This document shows, in pieces, positions 35,601-48,300 of a DNA stretch of 64,000 nucleotides; position 1 is the first letter of the stretch, and every line of letters begins with the position of its first letter. The DNA is taken from the NCBI GenBank assembly GCA_963966185.1, contig CAWZYM010000392.1, forward strand, positions 394,501 to 458,500. The letters are read 5' to 3'. The notes below the pieces were generated by a model. It was given only the letters and a program-made list of their open reading frames with translations, made no database searches and was not told the DNA's origin. The position numbers were made by a program, and so were the translations under genes. This DNA comes from Rhabditoides inermis. Lineage: Eukaryota; Nematoda; Chromadorea; Rhabditida; Rhabditidae.

Positions 35601-38600
35601 TGCCCCTTCCCCCATCCCTATCACTCACTCTGCCCTGTCTGCGACCACCGATCCGCTCAATCAATCTCCCCTCGTCTACACCATATTTCATGGCCGGGTG
35701 TGAATAAAGGGAGATGTGGGAAACCCCTAGCCAGACTGACGCTCTCTCTCTCTCACCCACCCTCATCGATGGCTCCACCTGGAGAGAGTAGGGCTGGTCC
35801 TGGTACATCTGGATCTCCTCAAACAAAACAACACTCCAATAAGGAAATCGAATACAAGGCAAAGATATTGAACGACTCTCTAAACGAATACCTTGATGAC
35901 ACCGGCAATCTTCCTGCACTTGTAGAAGGAGACGAGTCCGCGTTTGGCATGGTGAGGGGAGGCCAGCTCGCCATCCTGCAACACGCAACACGCACTCCAC
36001 CCAGTCCCCTCCTCTCCCCACCCTCCACCTACCATGTCCGGTCTCTCGGGCAGCTTGGCGAACGTCGAGTTGCCGCAGTCCAGGTGCACTATGCTGGTGA
36101 GGTAGTGTCCGAAGAAGGGGATGCACGGCGGGTCGATGCTCTTCACCCGCTTCTTCATGTTGTCCCAGTGCGGCTCGCACAGCTCCGAGAAGCGCTCCAT
36201 CCGCCGCGTCTCGCTCTCCAGCTTCTCCCAGCACCACGTGAGGCGGTTGATGCACGTCGACTTGAGAGCCGAGTAGAAGGCGACAAAGCCGGTGAAGTTG
36301 TGCAGCTCCTCGAACACGCACATCACATCCAGGGTGCGGCTGATGGTGGCAGTGCGCTCCTCGAGAGAGTCCATCTCCACGATCGTCCGCTCCACCCACA
36401 GCGACAGCTCAAACAAACAATACATACACGACCCCCTACTACCTAACTCTCGTACCTGTGTGGAGTGATCGATGAGCTTGAGTAGCTGCGGGCTCCTCCG
36501 CGCCTTGTCGCTCTTCGTCCATCCCACCTCCGCCAATTCGATCGGCTTGATCGCCCGGTACAGGTCGAAGTGCAGCAGGGTCAGCTACAAGGGAGTTGAA
36601 ATGAGCAGGAGGACAGAGTGCACACCTGTCGTCCAATCTCGATGGGATGGAGAGTGAGCAGATCGTATGAGTCGACGTCCCCCTTGCGAGCAGTGTGCCA
36701 CAGGATCTCCGGTTTGGTGGCGTGGAATGTGTGCACGGGCATGACAGGCTGCTCGTTCTCCGCCTCCGCCTCGGCAGCCGCCGCTGCGGCCGCCGCGGCC
36801 GCCGCAGCGCGACGCTTCTCGATCGACGCCTACGCAACCTATCAAAGAGCACAAGAACCGGGACTTACCAATATGTTCCTGGCAAACTTCTTGTTCTGTC
36901 GAGTGAGCTTGTTGGGTGCGTCGGCGGATGCGCGGAGGAAGTGAACGAGGCGGTCGACCAGGGCAGGGTCACACTCAAGCATACACACGTGGAGAGGAGG
37001 GAGGGATGCACTCGACTCACATCGAAATCGTACCAGTGGTTGTTCACCCACTGTCGTAGCACGGCCAGTACTCTCGTGTGGATCGGCCGCTCGTACTCCT
37101 TACGGAAGCGCAGGTAGCTCTGCTCGTTTTGAATGTATCCTGAATATAGCCAGTTCACAATGACTACTAACAACTATCCGTACCAGATCCAGTACTGCTC
37201 AGTCCGTGCGACTGCACAGTGTCGTACCGACCCGCCAATGGACCTCCTCTGAAACACATACAGTGTAATAATGAAAATAAAAGACTGTGAAATGAACAAA
37301 CCTTTGATCGGACGATTGCTGCAAACGGGCGGGAATAGGAACTTCGAAACGATCTGAAAAATATAAGATGGTCTAATAATAATATAGCACTCACCAATGA
37401 GCAATCCGAGCAGGTCGACAGGTTGACAAAAGGAGCGGTAGGAAATGAGAAAGGTCTGGACGAAGCCAGTGTCCGTGTACCTAAACGATATACGTACATT
37501 TTACGAGCACATGAAATAATCCTCCAACCACCATACAACATACACATACCACAGACGACAATCTAATCCTGCAAGGCAAAAAAATTAACATATAAACAAC
37601 AAACAAGTGATGGTGAACTCACAGATGGTAGGTGAGTCTCTCTATGAGCTTGAGAACAGAAGCCTGCTTGACGACAGGGATACCACTGGAAGACGTGTAG
37701 TCCTCGAAGATGATGTTCTGAAGAACACACAGTCATTTCATCCTTCTCCCCCATCCACTCACATCATCCGCATCGGGCTCGGCGAACTTGTACTGGTCGG
37801 GTCCGGGGAGGACGAGTGGAATGCGTTTCTCCTCCTCCTTGAGATGCGCGTCCAGCATGCGGTCCAGCAGACTGCATCCAGCATGTCATCCCCTCATCCC
37901 CTCATCCACTCCCCCACTCACCTCCTGCTCTGGATGGCGACGAGGGAGGCCATCCACTGTGTCTTCTCCTCCTGCGAGCGACACACGAACGTCATGTGCA
38001 TGGCGGCTCCCTTCTCCCGCGACTCGAGACGGAACGAGTGCGACAGAGCTGCAAGTATCCTCTCATCCCCTCTCCCTCTCCCTCCACCCACCATCCGTGT
38101 CGTCCAGGTCGAATATGTCGCTCTTCCGTATCGCCACCTTGTTCTTGAACTTGAGCTGTCCGTTCTTGTGTGGCTTGGCGATGACGAGCAGGTGGTCGAA
38201 GAGGAAGAGGCGTCGATCGGTGAGGAAGCGTCCCTTGCGCGTGCCTTCGGGCAAGAGATGGGCCATGGAGGGACGCACCATCTGCAGGTCGCCCTCCTTG
38301 ACCAGCTCGGAACAGGTTGCGGCGATGTTCTTTCCCTCGTATCCGTCGATGCCCCTCTGTATGTCCTGCATCCTCTCCAGCTGGGAGAGAGGCGAGTCGC
38401 GCACCACTCGACTCGCCTGCTCACTGCAACACACAACCTTCATCCACATCCCTCCTTCCCCCTTCACCCACCTCTTCTTGAGTTGTCGGAGAGTGGGCGA
38501 CTGTACGCACAGCTCCTCTAGCCTCGTCGATATCTTCAGCATGGCTCCCCTCGTGTTGCGCAGATCCGTGCGGTCCTCGTCCGACGGAGAGAGATGCATC

Positions 38601-40851
38601 AGACGCTGAATGCGAACATGAACAAATTAACAGGCAATCATGTCTCACAGTGATGTAGTCGACGTATCGGAAGAAGTGTATGATGGGTTGGTGGAGGAGT
38701 GACGGTAGCACGTAGCGGACAGCCAGACTCAAACACAAATTTTATTTATGTTCTTCTCTTTTTTAAAAATATATATTTTACCCATCACCGTATTACTTAT
38801 GCTGTATGAAATTAATTTCGTATTCTTCATGAATATTTCGCTTGCATTAGTTGTTCTGCAAGTACATACGAACTTATTTTCCTACCGTAAACCTCAATTT
38901 CGCCAGCAGCAGAAACTATTTTTCTACCGTAAACCACAATTTCGCCAGCCATAATATTATAATTTCATCATAACCCTAACCGTGCAACCACAATAAGGCA
39001 AATTATTTTCATTTTTCGAAGTATTACGAAAGTATTACAATATGAATAAATGAGAAATAGTTAAAAACTCACCGGAATGCCTGTACTCCGGATCCAGCTC
39101 CATACACGCGGTCTTCTTGCTGAAACGAACACGATTATAAGACAAATAAATTAAAACCACACATACCTCGAAGAACTTGTGATACTTGGGATCGACGAGG
39201 AGGCGATCGATGGTGGAATGGACATGCGAATACGAGGACATGTTCGAAGCGCCCTGCACATATGGGAATACACTACATCTCAGACAAATCAATGTATACC
39301 TTGAACTCGTCGGCGTAGACGAGGTAGCCGTCGAACTCGTGTGCCTCGGCCAACTCCCACACTCCCCAACCGACACACGGAGAGTCACTCATCTCACACG
39401 CGTCTTCCAGAGTGCGCTCCATCTAGACAAGGCTACGGTACACCAATACAAGATAGAATACAAAGGGAAGTACAACCACACACCTTGAGGGATATCTCGT
39501 GCAGCTCGCCGACGTTGCCAAAAATGTCCTCGATGTAAGACTGAAAGACAATCACCAGCTTTTAGTTTACTCCCCTTTTTACTCACCTTATCCTGTTGCA
39601 GTAGAACAGCCTCGAGCTTCCTTCGGAACACGTTCACCAGTAGGTTGAGGTCGTGGAGATACTGCTTCTCTTCCAGGCGAAGATCGCGCATCACCTAATC
39701 ATGTATCCCTCCCTCCCCATCCAATCTGTCACCCCTCCTCCACTCACCCTGTCGTATGTGACTTCTGTCGCGTCTCCGGTGTCTATGTGGTAGTCGAAGA
39801 GCAATGCCACGTCGTCGTCGTCCTTCTCCTCCTTCACTCCCTTCAGCATGTCCATCAGACTCAACATACCCTGCAAACCGACACACATACTCACTGGTTT
39901 GATCATCAATCATCATGTTTCTACCTTGTCAGCGGAGAGTGCGATGCGTAGATTCTGCAGACTGATCTTGTTCACTTCGTTGGATATGTTCTTCACGTAG
40001 TTGCCCGTCCACTTGAGGATATCCTCTGTCACAACCCTTAAACAACACTAATCACGAAAATCAACTATTCAACACGAAAACGATGCAAAATGGTCGGAGC
40101 TCGCTATTTTGCGAGTAATGTTTTGTCTCGTTCGTTCGCGTGAACCGTCCGCGAATCAACACAAAGAAACACAGAGCTGACAAATACGACAATGCGTAAT
40201 TCAAAAAGAAATTTTGTGAATACTAACTCTGTGATGGCGACAATCTGGACAGCCATCCGTTCGCATTCTTTCCACTTCTCTTTTTCTCGCATACCCAGCT
40301 GATCCTGAAATACATGTTGCAACGAGTTACAGAACGTTGCGGATACCTTGAGTATGGGGATGAGCTTGTGTATGACATTGCTGAGTGTCTTTTCAGTGGG
40401 AATGCGCACTTTGCGATGCAGTATCGACTGCAGATTTTCTACCGACTCCTGTAACAACATGTTGGAACTGATAGAGTAAAGAAGGGCGCACCTTCGTGAC
40501 ACTGGTGCTGTGGTAGGGGATGACGCGATACAGGATCTTATTCAACTCCATCACATTCGACGGCGAACCTTCCAGCACCTTATAAGTGAGAGTGAGTAAG
40601 TATGTGAAAAATGAGTCGATATTCTCACCTCGACAAGTATCCTCCCAATGAGGTCTCGGATTAGCTCAACGGCATTGCGGTCGATGCCCATTCCAGGATG
40701 AGCTTGATTGCAGACCTGAGCAAGAGTGTGGGCATGGAAGAGTAGCTCTACACACCTGGTATATTCGGTCGACGTAGAGTAGTGGCCATTGATGCTGCTG
40801 GGAGGTGTGCGAGCCGCGAGAGGAGAGCGAGTCCAGTGTGAACGACGACAT
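26526..40851 (-). CDS. sos-1: SOS-type Ras guanine-nucleotide exchange factor
   Basis: Loads Ras with GTP downstream of receptor tyrosine kinases. The start at 40851 is chosen because only that frame ([11 protein letters not shown]) joins the next exon in phase. Order by position: histone-fold domain (40851 to about 39900), Dbl-homology domain (about 39750-38640; [13 protein letters not shown]), PH domain (about 38380-37920; [19 protein letters not shown]), REM domain (about 37790-36900), Cdc25 catalytic domain (about 36750-35761; [25 protein letters not shown]) and a proline-rich tail (28458 to 26526) with SH3 ligands [14 protein letters not shown] and PPLPPK for a GRB2/SEM-5 adaptor. More than 20 exons. 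The linker before Cdc25 carries 12 consecutive alanines. The intron at 28461-35760 is 7300 nt; both its sides are phase 0. The last codons read STSPPL with TGA at 26526-26528. Confidence 0.96.
28293..28324. repeat. (CT)n microsatellite in SOS intron
   Basis: About 32 nt of CT between the exon ending near 28340 and the exon starting near 28276 on the minus strand. Confidence 0.85.
32195..32374 (-). CDS. Candidate alternative first coding exon inside the SOS intron
   Basis: ATG at 32374 opens exactly 60 codons ([10 protein letters not shown] ... [13 protein letters not shown]) ending at a good donor GTGAGT with phase 0. The composition is protein-like rather than repetitive. Phase 0 matches the downstream SOS exon (QFFESINPK), so a short product carrying only the SOS proline-rich tail is possible. 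It could also be the first exon of an unrecognised nested gene, or chance. An AP-1-like TGAGTCA lies upstream, near 32460. Confidence 0.35.
32611..32685. repeat. CT-rich microsatellite in SOS intron
   Basis: CTCTCT interspersed with TTTCTC units. Confidence 0.9.
34131..34274 (-). CDS. Candidate phase-0 cassette exon inside the SOS intron
   Basis: A 144-nt stretch bounded by the acceptor TTTCACAG and the donor GTACGA is open in the 0-0 frame ([13 protein letters not shown] ... RRARIRAQ), so it could be inserted into SOS without shifting frame. A second frame is also open, which weakens the case. No homology recognised. Confidence 0.25.
34800..34965. promoter_or_regulatory. Promoter-like block within the SOS intron
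   Basis: A CCAAT box (about 34801), TGACATCA (about 34833), a consensus CRE TGACGTCA (34850-34857) directly followed by an ETS core CGCCGGAAGC, another GCGGAAGT near 34894, and a CpG-rich patch with CGGCGGCGAG to about 34965. The cluster is unlike the surrounding AT-rich intron. Confidence 0.4.
38875..38949. repeat. Two-copy tandem repeat in SOS intron
   Basis: A 33-nt unit containing CTACCGTAAACC and CAATTTCGCCAGC occurs twice, with a 42-nt period and two mismatches. It sits in an AT-rich intron between two Dbl-domain exons. Confidence 0.85.
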
Positions 40852-42227
40852 CACATCTCAACCAACACCGCCTGCAGAGACAACCAGGTAGACGGGCACC
40901 GCACCAAGCAGCCGAAATGCAATGTAGTGCGAGAAGGGATCGATAGACCACACCGTAACCGACAGGGGACACGGAGAGACAGGGAGAGACAGGGAGAGCG
41001 GCGTGATCAGTGGTTCAACTGATCGACGCTAGCCAATGCACAGTGCGACACCTCTTACAGTGTTGCCCCTTTGCAAGTTTGCTGAACCGGTGTGGCTCGT
41101 GTCGCTAGCAGTCTTCACACCTCCCAAACTATATTGATCGAGTGGTGAGCGAGCCGAGGCGACCGGGGTATTAATTTACTAGAGAAAATGATTATGTTGA
41201 AAGGCGCAAATAATGATATGACCTTGAAGGGGCGATGAGACAGCCGGGATCTATCATTATCGATCGGATCGCTATAATACATGCACAATGAATGTGGCGG
41301 AAGAGAGACTCGTCATATCACATTTCGATGCACACTCACTGTGAGCCGCCTGGACAGCAGTCGACAGCTGTTCCAGCTCCGATCAACGGACGACATTCCC
41401 ACTTATCATAACATACCCGAACACGTACTATCATCCATGACACACTCTCACATCCCACTGTCCAACGCCTATGAATCACGCAACTGTGCAAAAACTGAGA
41501 GAGGAAAGTGAGAGGGGGGGGGCAATGACTGCTCAAAGACAGACTAGCAGTTTTTTTAAAGATAAGATCTAGTGTTTATGCAAAATTCGGAACGGGGGGC
41601 AGATTGTGACGCATAGAACATTAGTTCCCATAAACATTGACCTTTCTAAACATGAAATTGCGAAGAAAAATTATGAGAACACTTCAAAAGTGAACAAAAA
41701 GAACACAATTTCACACGATATTTTGGTCTAGTGAGAAATGTATGACATTTGTGTGGTAGTGAGAATTAATTTTAAAGTGCGTCCTGCCAGCACAACTTCA
41801 TTTTAGATGTGATGTGATTGTTATTTTTTGTTTGTCATTACATTGTTCACGTTACATTTCGTTTGTTGTTTACGAACCGCAAAATTCATCGCGAGATTTC
41901 ATTCATCATCGTGTTGTTGGTAACGTCTTGTGAACTTGTGAACGAACTTTCTCGCGATGAGTTTTTGAGGCAACTTCTTTGTTTCTGTGATAATATTCTA
42001 AACTTCTAAAATGAACAACACACTACGTTTATGTTGTAATCACAGAATTTACTGTTACCTGTCTTGAATAGAACACTTTTCATGGAAGTCAAGAACCAAG
42101 TGTGGCAAATCACTAGTCTACTGATCTACTTCTACGGTGATAGCGCAATCAGTATCTGTTAAATGTTTTCCGTGTTGGTTCCGTTTCTTGTTCTTAGTAA
42201 CATTAATAACGTTGTATGGGTTACAGT
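40852..42227. promoter_or_regulatory. Divergent region between SOS and SUT-2
   Basis: About 1.4 kb between two starts facing away from each other. The half nearer SOS is GC-richer (40860-41280); the half nearer SUT-2 is AT-rich. The sequence GGGTTACAG one base before the SUT-2 ATG looks like a trans-splice acceptor. No specific core elements identified. Confidence 0.5.
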
Positions 42228-42484
42228 ATGGCGCCTGCTCATTCTTCGGACATGACCAAGAGGCTGAAGGTGCGTGTTGTTTCAGATAGTCAGCAAGTCA
42301 GTTCCTTAGCTTAAATGTGTTTTTACATATAGAAGTATTTTAAAATCAAGTAACTTTGACTTGATAATCGGATTCAATCAGTATTCTAGGCGGCGATCAG
42401 CCAGAAACTGACAGAGCTGGGTGTGTACGTGGATGAGGAACTGCCCGATTACATCATGGTACGTACGGTTTTTTGTATTTGCAA

Positions 42485-42531
<47 letters not shown>

Positions 42532-45322
42532 GTCTGCATATATAACTGAGTGATGTGTTGTAGGTTCTGATCGCGAACAAGAAGGACGCGGCGCACATGA
42601 AGGCTGACCTCAACCTCTTCACCGGAAAGCACACCGATCAGTTCGTCGACTGGTGAATTTTTATATGTTTCCGTTTTATGTATACATGTTTAGGTTGTTC
42701 GATGTGTTCATGAAGCTTCAGTCCGCGAAGGCCTCTTCGCCGCCGCAGGAGAGCAAGGTGTTTTCTTTTCGTATATTCGAAATAGCGCCGCGAAATTGCG
42801 GGCCTGTGAGCGATTAGAACTGGAGAATGGGCGGGAACTTTGTATATGAATATGTCTGTTCTCGAATTCACATGCACATGATAAACTTACATAATACAGG
42901 ATAAGAAGAACGATGAGCGCAAGAAGGCTGCTGAAAAGGAGAAAAAGGATAAGGAAGATCGCGAACGCAAGGAAAAGGAGCGCGAGAAGGAGAAGGAACG
43001 CGAGCGCGAAAAGGTATGAAAACTCAATATATATTTTGTTGGTAAGTTAACGACATGCATGTTGTAGGAGCGTGAGAGGGAGAAGGAGAAGGAGCGTCGT
43101 GAACGTGAGACGCGAGAGCGCGAGCGCCGCGAGAGGGAGGAGCGAGAGAAGGTGCGTGCCCCGAATCTCATACCCACTTATTCCGCTCTTTCTATGCTTG
43201 CCGTGTTAGGAGCGTCGTCGTGAAGAGGAGCGCAAGCGCAGACACGATGAAGATCTGCGGTATGTTAATGTATTTCTTTTATTATTTTGTATAAAGGATG
43301 TTCGATATTAAAAAAAATAGTTATTAGCGTTCGCATGTACCAATAATTGGTCGCTGCCTGCTGCATTGTCAGAAATTGATAGTTTTAGTCGTGATCGTGA
43401 GCGTCGTGACCGGGAGAGGGAGCAGCGTGAGAAGGAGAGGGAGAGGGAGCGCGAGCAGGCGCACCGCCGCCGTCGCTCTCGCAGCAACACTTACTCGGAT
43501 GATGAGATGGATCACAAGGTACGCAGTAGCACGCACGTTATGGATATGCACGTTATGGATTGTGATTTGGCAGGTGTCGTCGGCTATCGTAGTGCGTCCT
43601 TCGGTGCCGGATGAGCCGAAGCGAGTCAGCTCGACTGTTGTCGTCAAGCGAAAGCTGCCCATGGCTGGCGATGAGTACGTATTTGTTTCGTTTACAATTT
43701 CTATTCGGTTCTTATGTCGTTATTATTTCCATGCATTTAGTGAGAAGGCGGCGAAGGCACGCAAGACGATGTTCCTGCGCGCACTGACGGAGGCGTCCGA
43801 GTCTGCGGGCCAAGGACACACTGCTACTGCCCCGTCTGCTGGTCAGAGACAGAGACATCCCTCGCCCAGGAGGATGAAGAAGGCAGTCAAGCAGCCCATC
43901 AAGAAGGAACACAACGACAAGGGGTACATTTCAATTATTGGGAATTGTAATACACTTGTAATTGTTCAGCGACGAGTCGATGGATGAAGATGAGATCGAT
44001 GCTATTATCTGTGGAGGAGATTCGGATCCCGCTCGTCCTCAGCCTCACTTCACTGTCACTCTTAGCGGAATGGAGAAGGAGAAACCAAAGAAGAGAACGG
44101 TCAAAGGTGATTTGGATTCAAGTGGGGTTAGAGTAATATTGGCATTATAGAGGAGAAGAAAGAAACGGTATCGGATGAGGGAATGGAGGTGGAGTCTCGC
44201 CCTGCTCATCGCTGGTCAGGCAAGATTGAGCTGGGCGATGAGAGTGATAGCGAGGAGGACGATGGTGAGTGGATTGGACAAGACAGGGGCGGGAAGGATA
44301 ATGTGTGTGGTTGCAGAAGCCGAGATTGATGCTGTGCTGGCTAGCGCTCGTTCGGTGGACTCGCCTGCGTCGATGGATGACGAGCCTCTGCCGCCCACCA
44401 GGCAGCTCTCTCGCGGAGAGCTCTACGGAGACGACTCGCTCCAGCAGCAGCCCCACTACTCGCCCGCCGCATACGTGCCCACTCCTATTGTCAAGGTGGA
44501 GTGAGATGAACAAACGGGGCACAGAAACATTGTATGGTTTAGTATGGCGAGGAGTACGCGATGGCTAACAAGATCATGGAGAGGTGCCGTTTCTGGCCGA
44601 GCTGCAGGCAGGACACCAACTGCCACTACGTCCACCCTTCTTTCGCCTGCAAGTATGCACATGTTCTTTGATTCTGATTTCACCATTGTCTGCAGGACAT
44701 TCCCCAAGTGTTCGTACGGTTCTCGCTGTCTGTATGTACATCCTCCGTGTCGCTTCGACGCGCGCTGCACCAACCCCATGTGCCCCTTCCAGCACACCCT
44801 CAAGGTAGACAGTGCGGGCACGGTTTGGGTTTGTGTAGAGGGGAGAGTGTGTATTGCAGGGCACGCAGCCGACTCCTTCCGTGCCCGCCCTGGCTCTCAC
44901 TTCGAACGGAGCTGCCGTGCAGCTGCCTCCCAGTCACGAGAGACAGCCCAACATCCAGACAACCGCCTTCGGGGCAGAGTGAGTGGCCACGGAGAGGATA
45001 TGATGATTTTGGTTCTTGTCTAGTGTGCCTCTGTCTACCACTGTGCCGTCTCTCAGCCAGATGATGCCCTGCAAGTTTGGCGGCCAGTGCCGCAACACCA
45101 ACTGCGCCTACAAGCATCCCCCCGTAAGTGTCAATTACATGGTTCAGTTTTGTTAATTGTTATCATGTTGTTTTCATGTGAATGTTATAGGCGTGTCGTT
45201 ACGGGCAGGGTTGCCGCAACCCTGGTTGCTACTTCTCCCACCCGGTTGTCGGTGCGGCGGTCGCTGCTGCTCCGGCCACCGCGGGAAACAAGTTCAAGTG
45301 GACTGCGCAGGCGTCTGTCTGA
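42228..45322 (+). CDS. sut-2: Poly(A)-RNA-binding CCCH zinc-finger protein, ZC3H14/NAB2/SUT-2 type
   Basis: Nuclear poly(A)-binding protein controlling tail length and mRNA export; the C. elegans orthologue SUT-2 modifies tau toxicity. The N-terminal PWI-like domain is unmistakable (GVYVDEELPDYIMVLIANKK, DQFVDWLFDVFMKLQ; exons 42228 to about 42762). A long Arg/Glu/Lys-rich coiled region covers about 42900-43520 (repeats such as REREKEKER and RRRRSRS). An acidic middle follows (DEDEIDAIICGGDSDP, DESDSEEDD). The C-terminus has five CCCH fingers of the Nab2 type between about 44580 and 45240: CRFWPSC, CKTFPKCSYGSRC, CRFDARC, CKFGGQC and CRYGQGC, each completed by Cys and His. The stop is at 45320-45322; AATAAA lies near 45465. 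About 16 exons. The TA microsatellite at 42489-42530 is intronic. Confidence 0.94.
42489..42530. repeat. (TA)n microsatellite in SUT-2 intron
   Basis: About 42 nt of alternating T and A between the exons encoding the PWI-like domain. Confidence 0.9.
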
Positions 45323-48300
45323 GAAGCCCTACTACCCAATCGCCTTTGCACTCGTATCTCACATCGATGATATCCAGAAGGGTATGTAGACAGTAATAAT
45401 GGTATATCGAGAAGGATTTGTGTCAATACATGTTACATTTATTGTGGTTGTTTCCAGTTTTGGTGAATAAAGAGTTTTGTTTCCATAGTGAGCGCGTGAT
45501 ATGCGGGGTGCGCGCATGCTTGCGCATAAACATGTGCTCTCTCCTCGCCAGACTGTCTGCCTACTCGCCTGCCTGTCAGCTGATGTGCCATTTGCAATTC
45601 CAAACTATCCCTACCCCCATTATGCTCTCTCCCTTGTCCCACTACCGTAGTCTGCATATGTCCCCACCCAGAAGGTCGTGTTTTCATCGTCACGCGATGT
45701 TGACACTCAGACACTCCTTGCGAACGCGCCCGTCTCATTTCACGCAGACAAAACAATTTGCATGTGTTTGTGGGTGGATGCGTGGATCGGGCCGTTTGCT
45801 TTCTCTACTATTTGTGTGTGTTGATCTTTTCGCTTGGCAGCTCGCCAGACTGAGAGAGCAGCTACGGGTGAGAGAGTTGAGGGGTGGATGAGAGAAAGGA
45901 GAGGAAGAGAGAGTTGAATAGTGTCGGTCGGCACTCGACTCGTGACCCGCCGAATTCTGCCATCGCCTTTCCCTTTCAGCCAAACCGGTTACCGGAATTC
46001 CGAACCGTTTCGTTTTTGCGTTTTCTCGACCCGATGGATCGAGTAGTCTCTCTCTGTTACTGCTCCCCTCTTCTCCACCTTCTTCTCAGTTCCTTCTCAC
46101 CTTCTCCTATCTTCAGTCCACCGAAATGGCTCCGGGCGTGTTTCCTCTTCACACTAGTCTTCAACTATTATTTTACTTCAACTATTGCTTCAAGTATTGA
46201 TTAATACTGATAGGTCTTCTAGATTGTATCGCTTTTGTTGCTTATTATTATGTTTTGCTTCATGATCTCCATCCTCTAGTCTCTCATGGTATCTTGTGAG
46301 TCGGTCGGTCATCTCATATGCAAATACTTCTTTTTTTCGAAAATACGTGGTTCTTGGATATGGCAGAGTGTTTCCCCTCTCCCACTCACTATTTGCAGTC
46401 AGTGTTTGTACGCAGTTTCTTCTCCCGGATCTCGCTCCCTCCATCCTCTCCCTTCCACGCACTCTCTCTCTACTTAACATATCACTCTCTCCCTCTGTTC
46501 CTCTCTCCTACTCACACTCCTTCCCCTCTGGCGTGACAAGTGCGTAATGCCGTGATCATCTCCGACCTTTCACTGAACGAGTGCCTCTCGTTTTTTTTGG
46601 CGGGAGAATAGAGTGAGAGGAGATTAGGCGGGAGCCGTCTATCGCTGGTAGATCGACCTTGGCTTACCACTAATATGCCGCAAAATACAACATGCCCTTT
46701 TGCTGCGGAAATTTCCGGTTTTGTTGAGAAAGTGAGAAGAGATGAATTGGAGTGTGGGGGAGATATGTGAAAAGGGAAGACAGATGGCATGGAAAAGAGC
46801 AGGAAGGAGAAGGAGCAGACAGGAGGAGACGTGACGGTGAGGCACCTCTTCCGATACACTCTGACGTAGCTGCCGTGTTTTTTTCGCTCTCATTCTTCTC
46901 AACTGTCAATTGCTGTTTCCGGACCTCCCATCTCTTTTCTCTGCTTCTCTTTCTCCTCCCCTTCTCCTTCTCCACGGGGCCGGTCACTGTCCGTCTGTGT
47001 CTCTACAATTGCGCACTCTCTCTCCTTTCTCATTGTCTGTCTCTCTCGCCTTCGCGTGCTCTCTGAGAGGACCGGTTGCACGCGGAAGTGGCGCGTGTGG
47101 CATGCCGTGTGCTCACGCAGGGGACGTGGTCCCGTCTCTCTCCTCCTCCCTTCCCTCCCCCTCTCTTCACTCCTCTGCCGGATCCACTACTCCTCCCTCT
47201 CCTCCTCCTATCAAGTACTGCTCCTGTTTACTCGGCCACTGTCCTGTTACAATTTCAACCGGTCGTCAAAATCGATAACATCTTCTGTGTTTTCATTTTT
47301 GTGCATATACCGTTCCCCTCACATGGTCTATATTATATTCTCCCCCTCGCAGTTTCTCCGCACTCCTGATAATTTTCAAATGTCGTAAATGCAGAATTCG
47401 CCCGTCTCTTATCGGTCAATCCATTGTCTGCCGATTTCGGTTAGCAGTCAGTTATCAGAATGAGTGTCTGGTTCAGTGGGGGCTTATCAGCGGATCAGCT
47501 GGTTGGGCTATCGATTGGATATTGATTACATGGTGGAAGCATGCGTATGGGAGGTCTGCTTTTTTGCTTTGTGTGTGCGTTTTCTTGGCTCAACAGCTGA
47601 CGGGAAACGCTTTGCATGCCGGAGGGAGTGTATGATCTGAGGGATGCACTCTAGACACCGTGACGAGTCTGCCTCCCCGCCTGCTCTGCCACTGCTCCGC
47701 CACTGCTCCACCTACACGCTATTCTTCCCTTTTTGGTCATTCCGTCTATTACACCGTGTCAAATGGTGCGAAACCGTCCAATCAGTCAGTCTCAACAAAA
47801 TTCGATTTGGAATTTGAGATAGTGGCATCTCATCTCTCTATATCTCTCGTACTCTCGCTTATCTCTTATTTCATGTGCGGAGAGAGAGAGAGAGAGAGAC
47901 ATTGCAACATTTTCACTGCTACACTTTTTTCGATTCGAAAGTGCACTCTTTCTTGTCTCGCCGTTTTTTCTACTTCTACGATGCGATTTTTTGTCGATTG
48001 GGTTTTGGCAGCGTCGCCAATGATCACATCATATGTGAGAGGATAGCCGACTGTGAGGTATCCTCTCCATCCGCGCATATTTACATCCGGATGGGGTGAA
48101 TTAGCATAGGTGTCTCGTTGCGTTGATTCGCGCACGCTGGAGTGGCTGTGTGAACTCGAGCGAAACGAGGCCCGCGAACGCCCTTCTACCTCCATACCTC
48201 CACACTCCAACATTACTCTCCATAATATTTTGACACCTTTCGAGGCTGTCACGCTGTCCACTTTCCACCTTCTCGGTCTGCATGTATATATAATTGTAGT

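Larger units (their letters stand above)
28461..35760 (-). other. 7.3-kb intron of SOS
   Basis: Donor GTGGGT directly after the codon run SMR and acceptor TTTTTCAG directly before QFFESINPK; human SOS reads straight across this point. The other introns of the gene are mostly 40-200 nt, so this one is exceptional. It contains a promoter-like block (34800-34965), two candidate coding exons on the gene strand (34131-34274 and 32195-32374), CT tracts and AT-rich DNA. No complete second gene could be assembled on either strand. Confidence 0.85.

Noticed and set aside
35533..36399. 288-codon minus-strand frame across the SOS Cdc25 exons
   Set aside because: A different frame from the conserved catalytic sequence, reading through introns.
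38960..38985. ATAACCCTAACC resembling telomeric repeat
   Set aside because: A single partial unit only, inside an intron.
40748..40789. ATG at 40789 ([12 protein letters not shown]) as SOS start
   Set aside because: It ends out of phase with the next exon and meets a stop. The frame from 40851 joins correctly and resembles other SOS proteins.
42887..43177. Ser/Arg-rich minus-strand frames (SR-protein look)
   Set aside because: They are the antisense of the Arg/Glu-rich coiled region of SUT-2.
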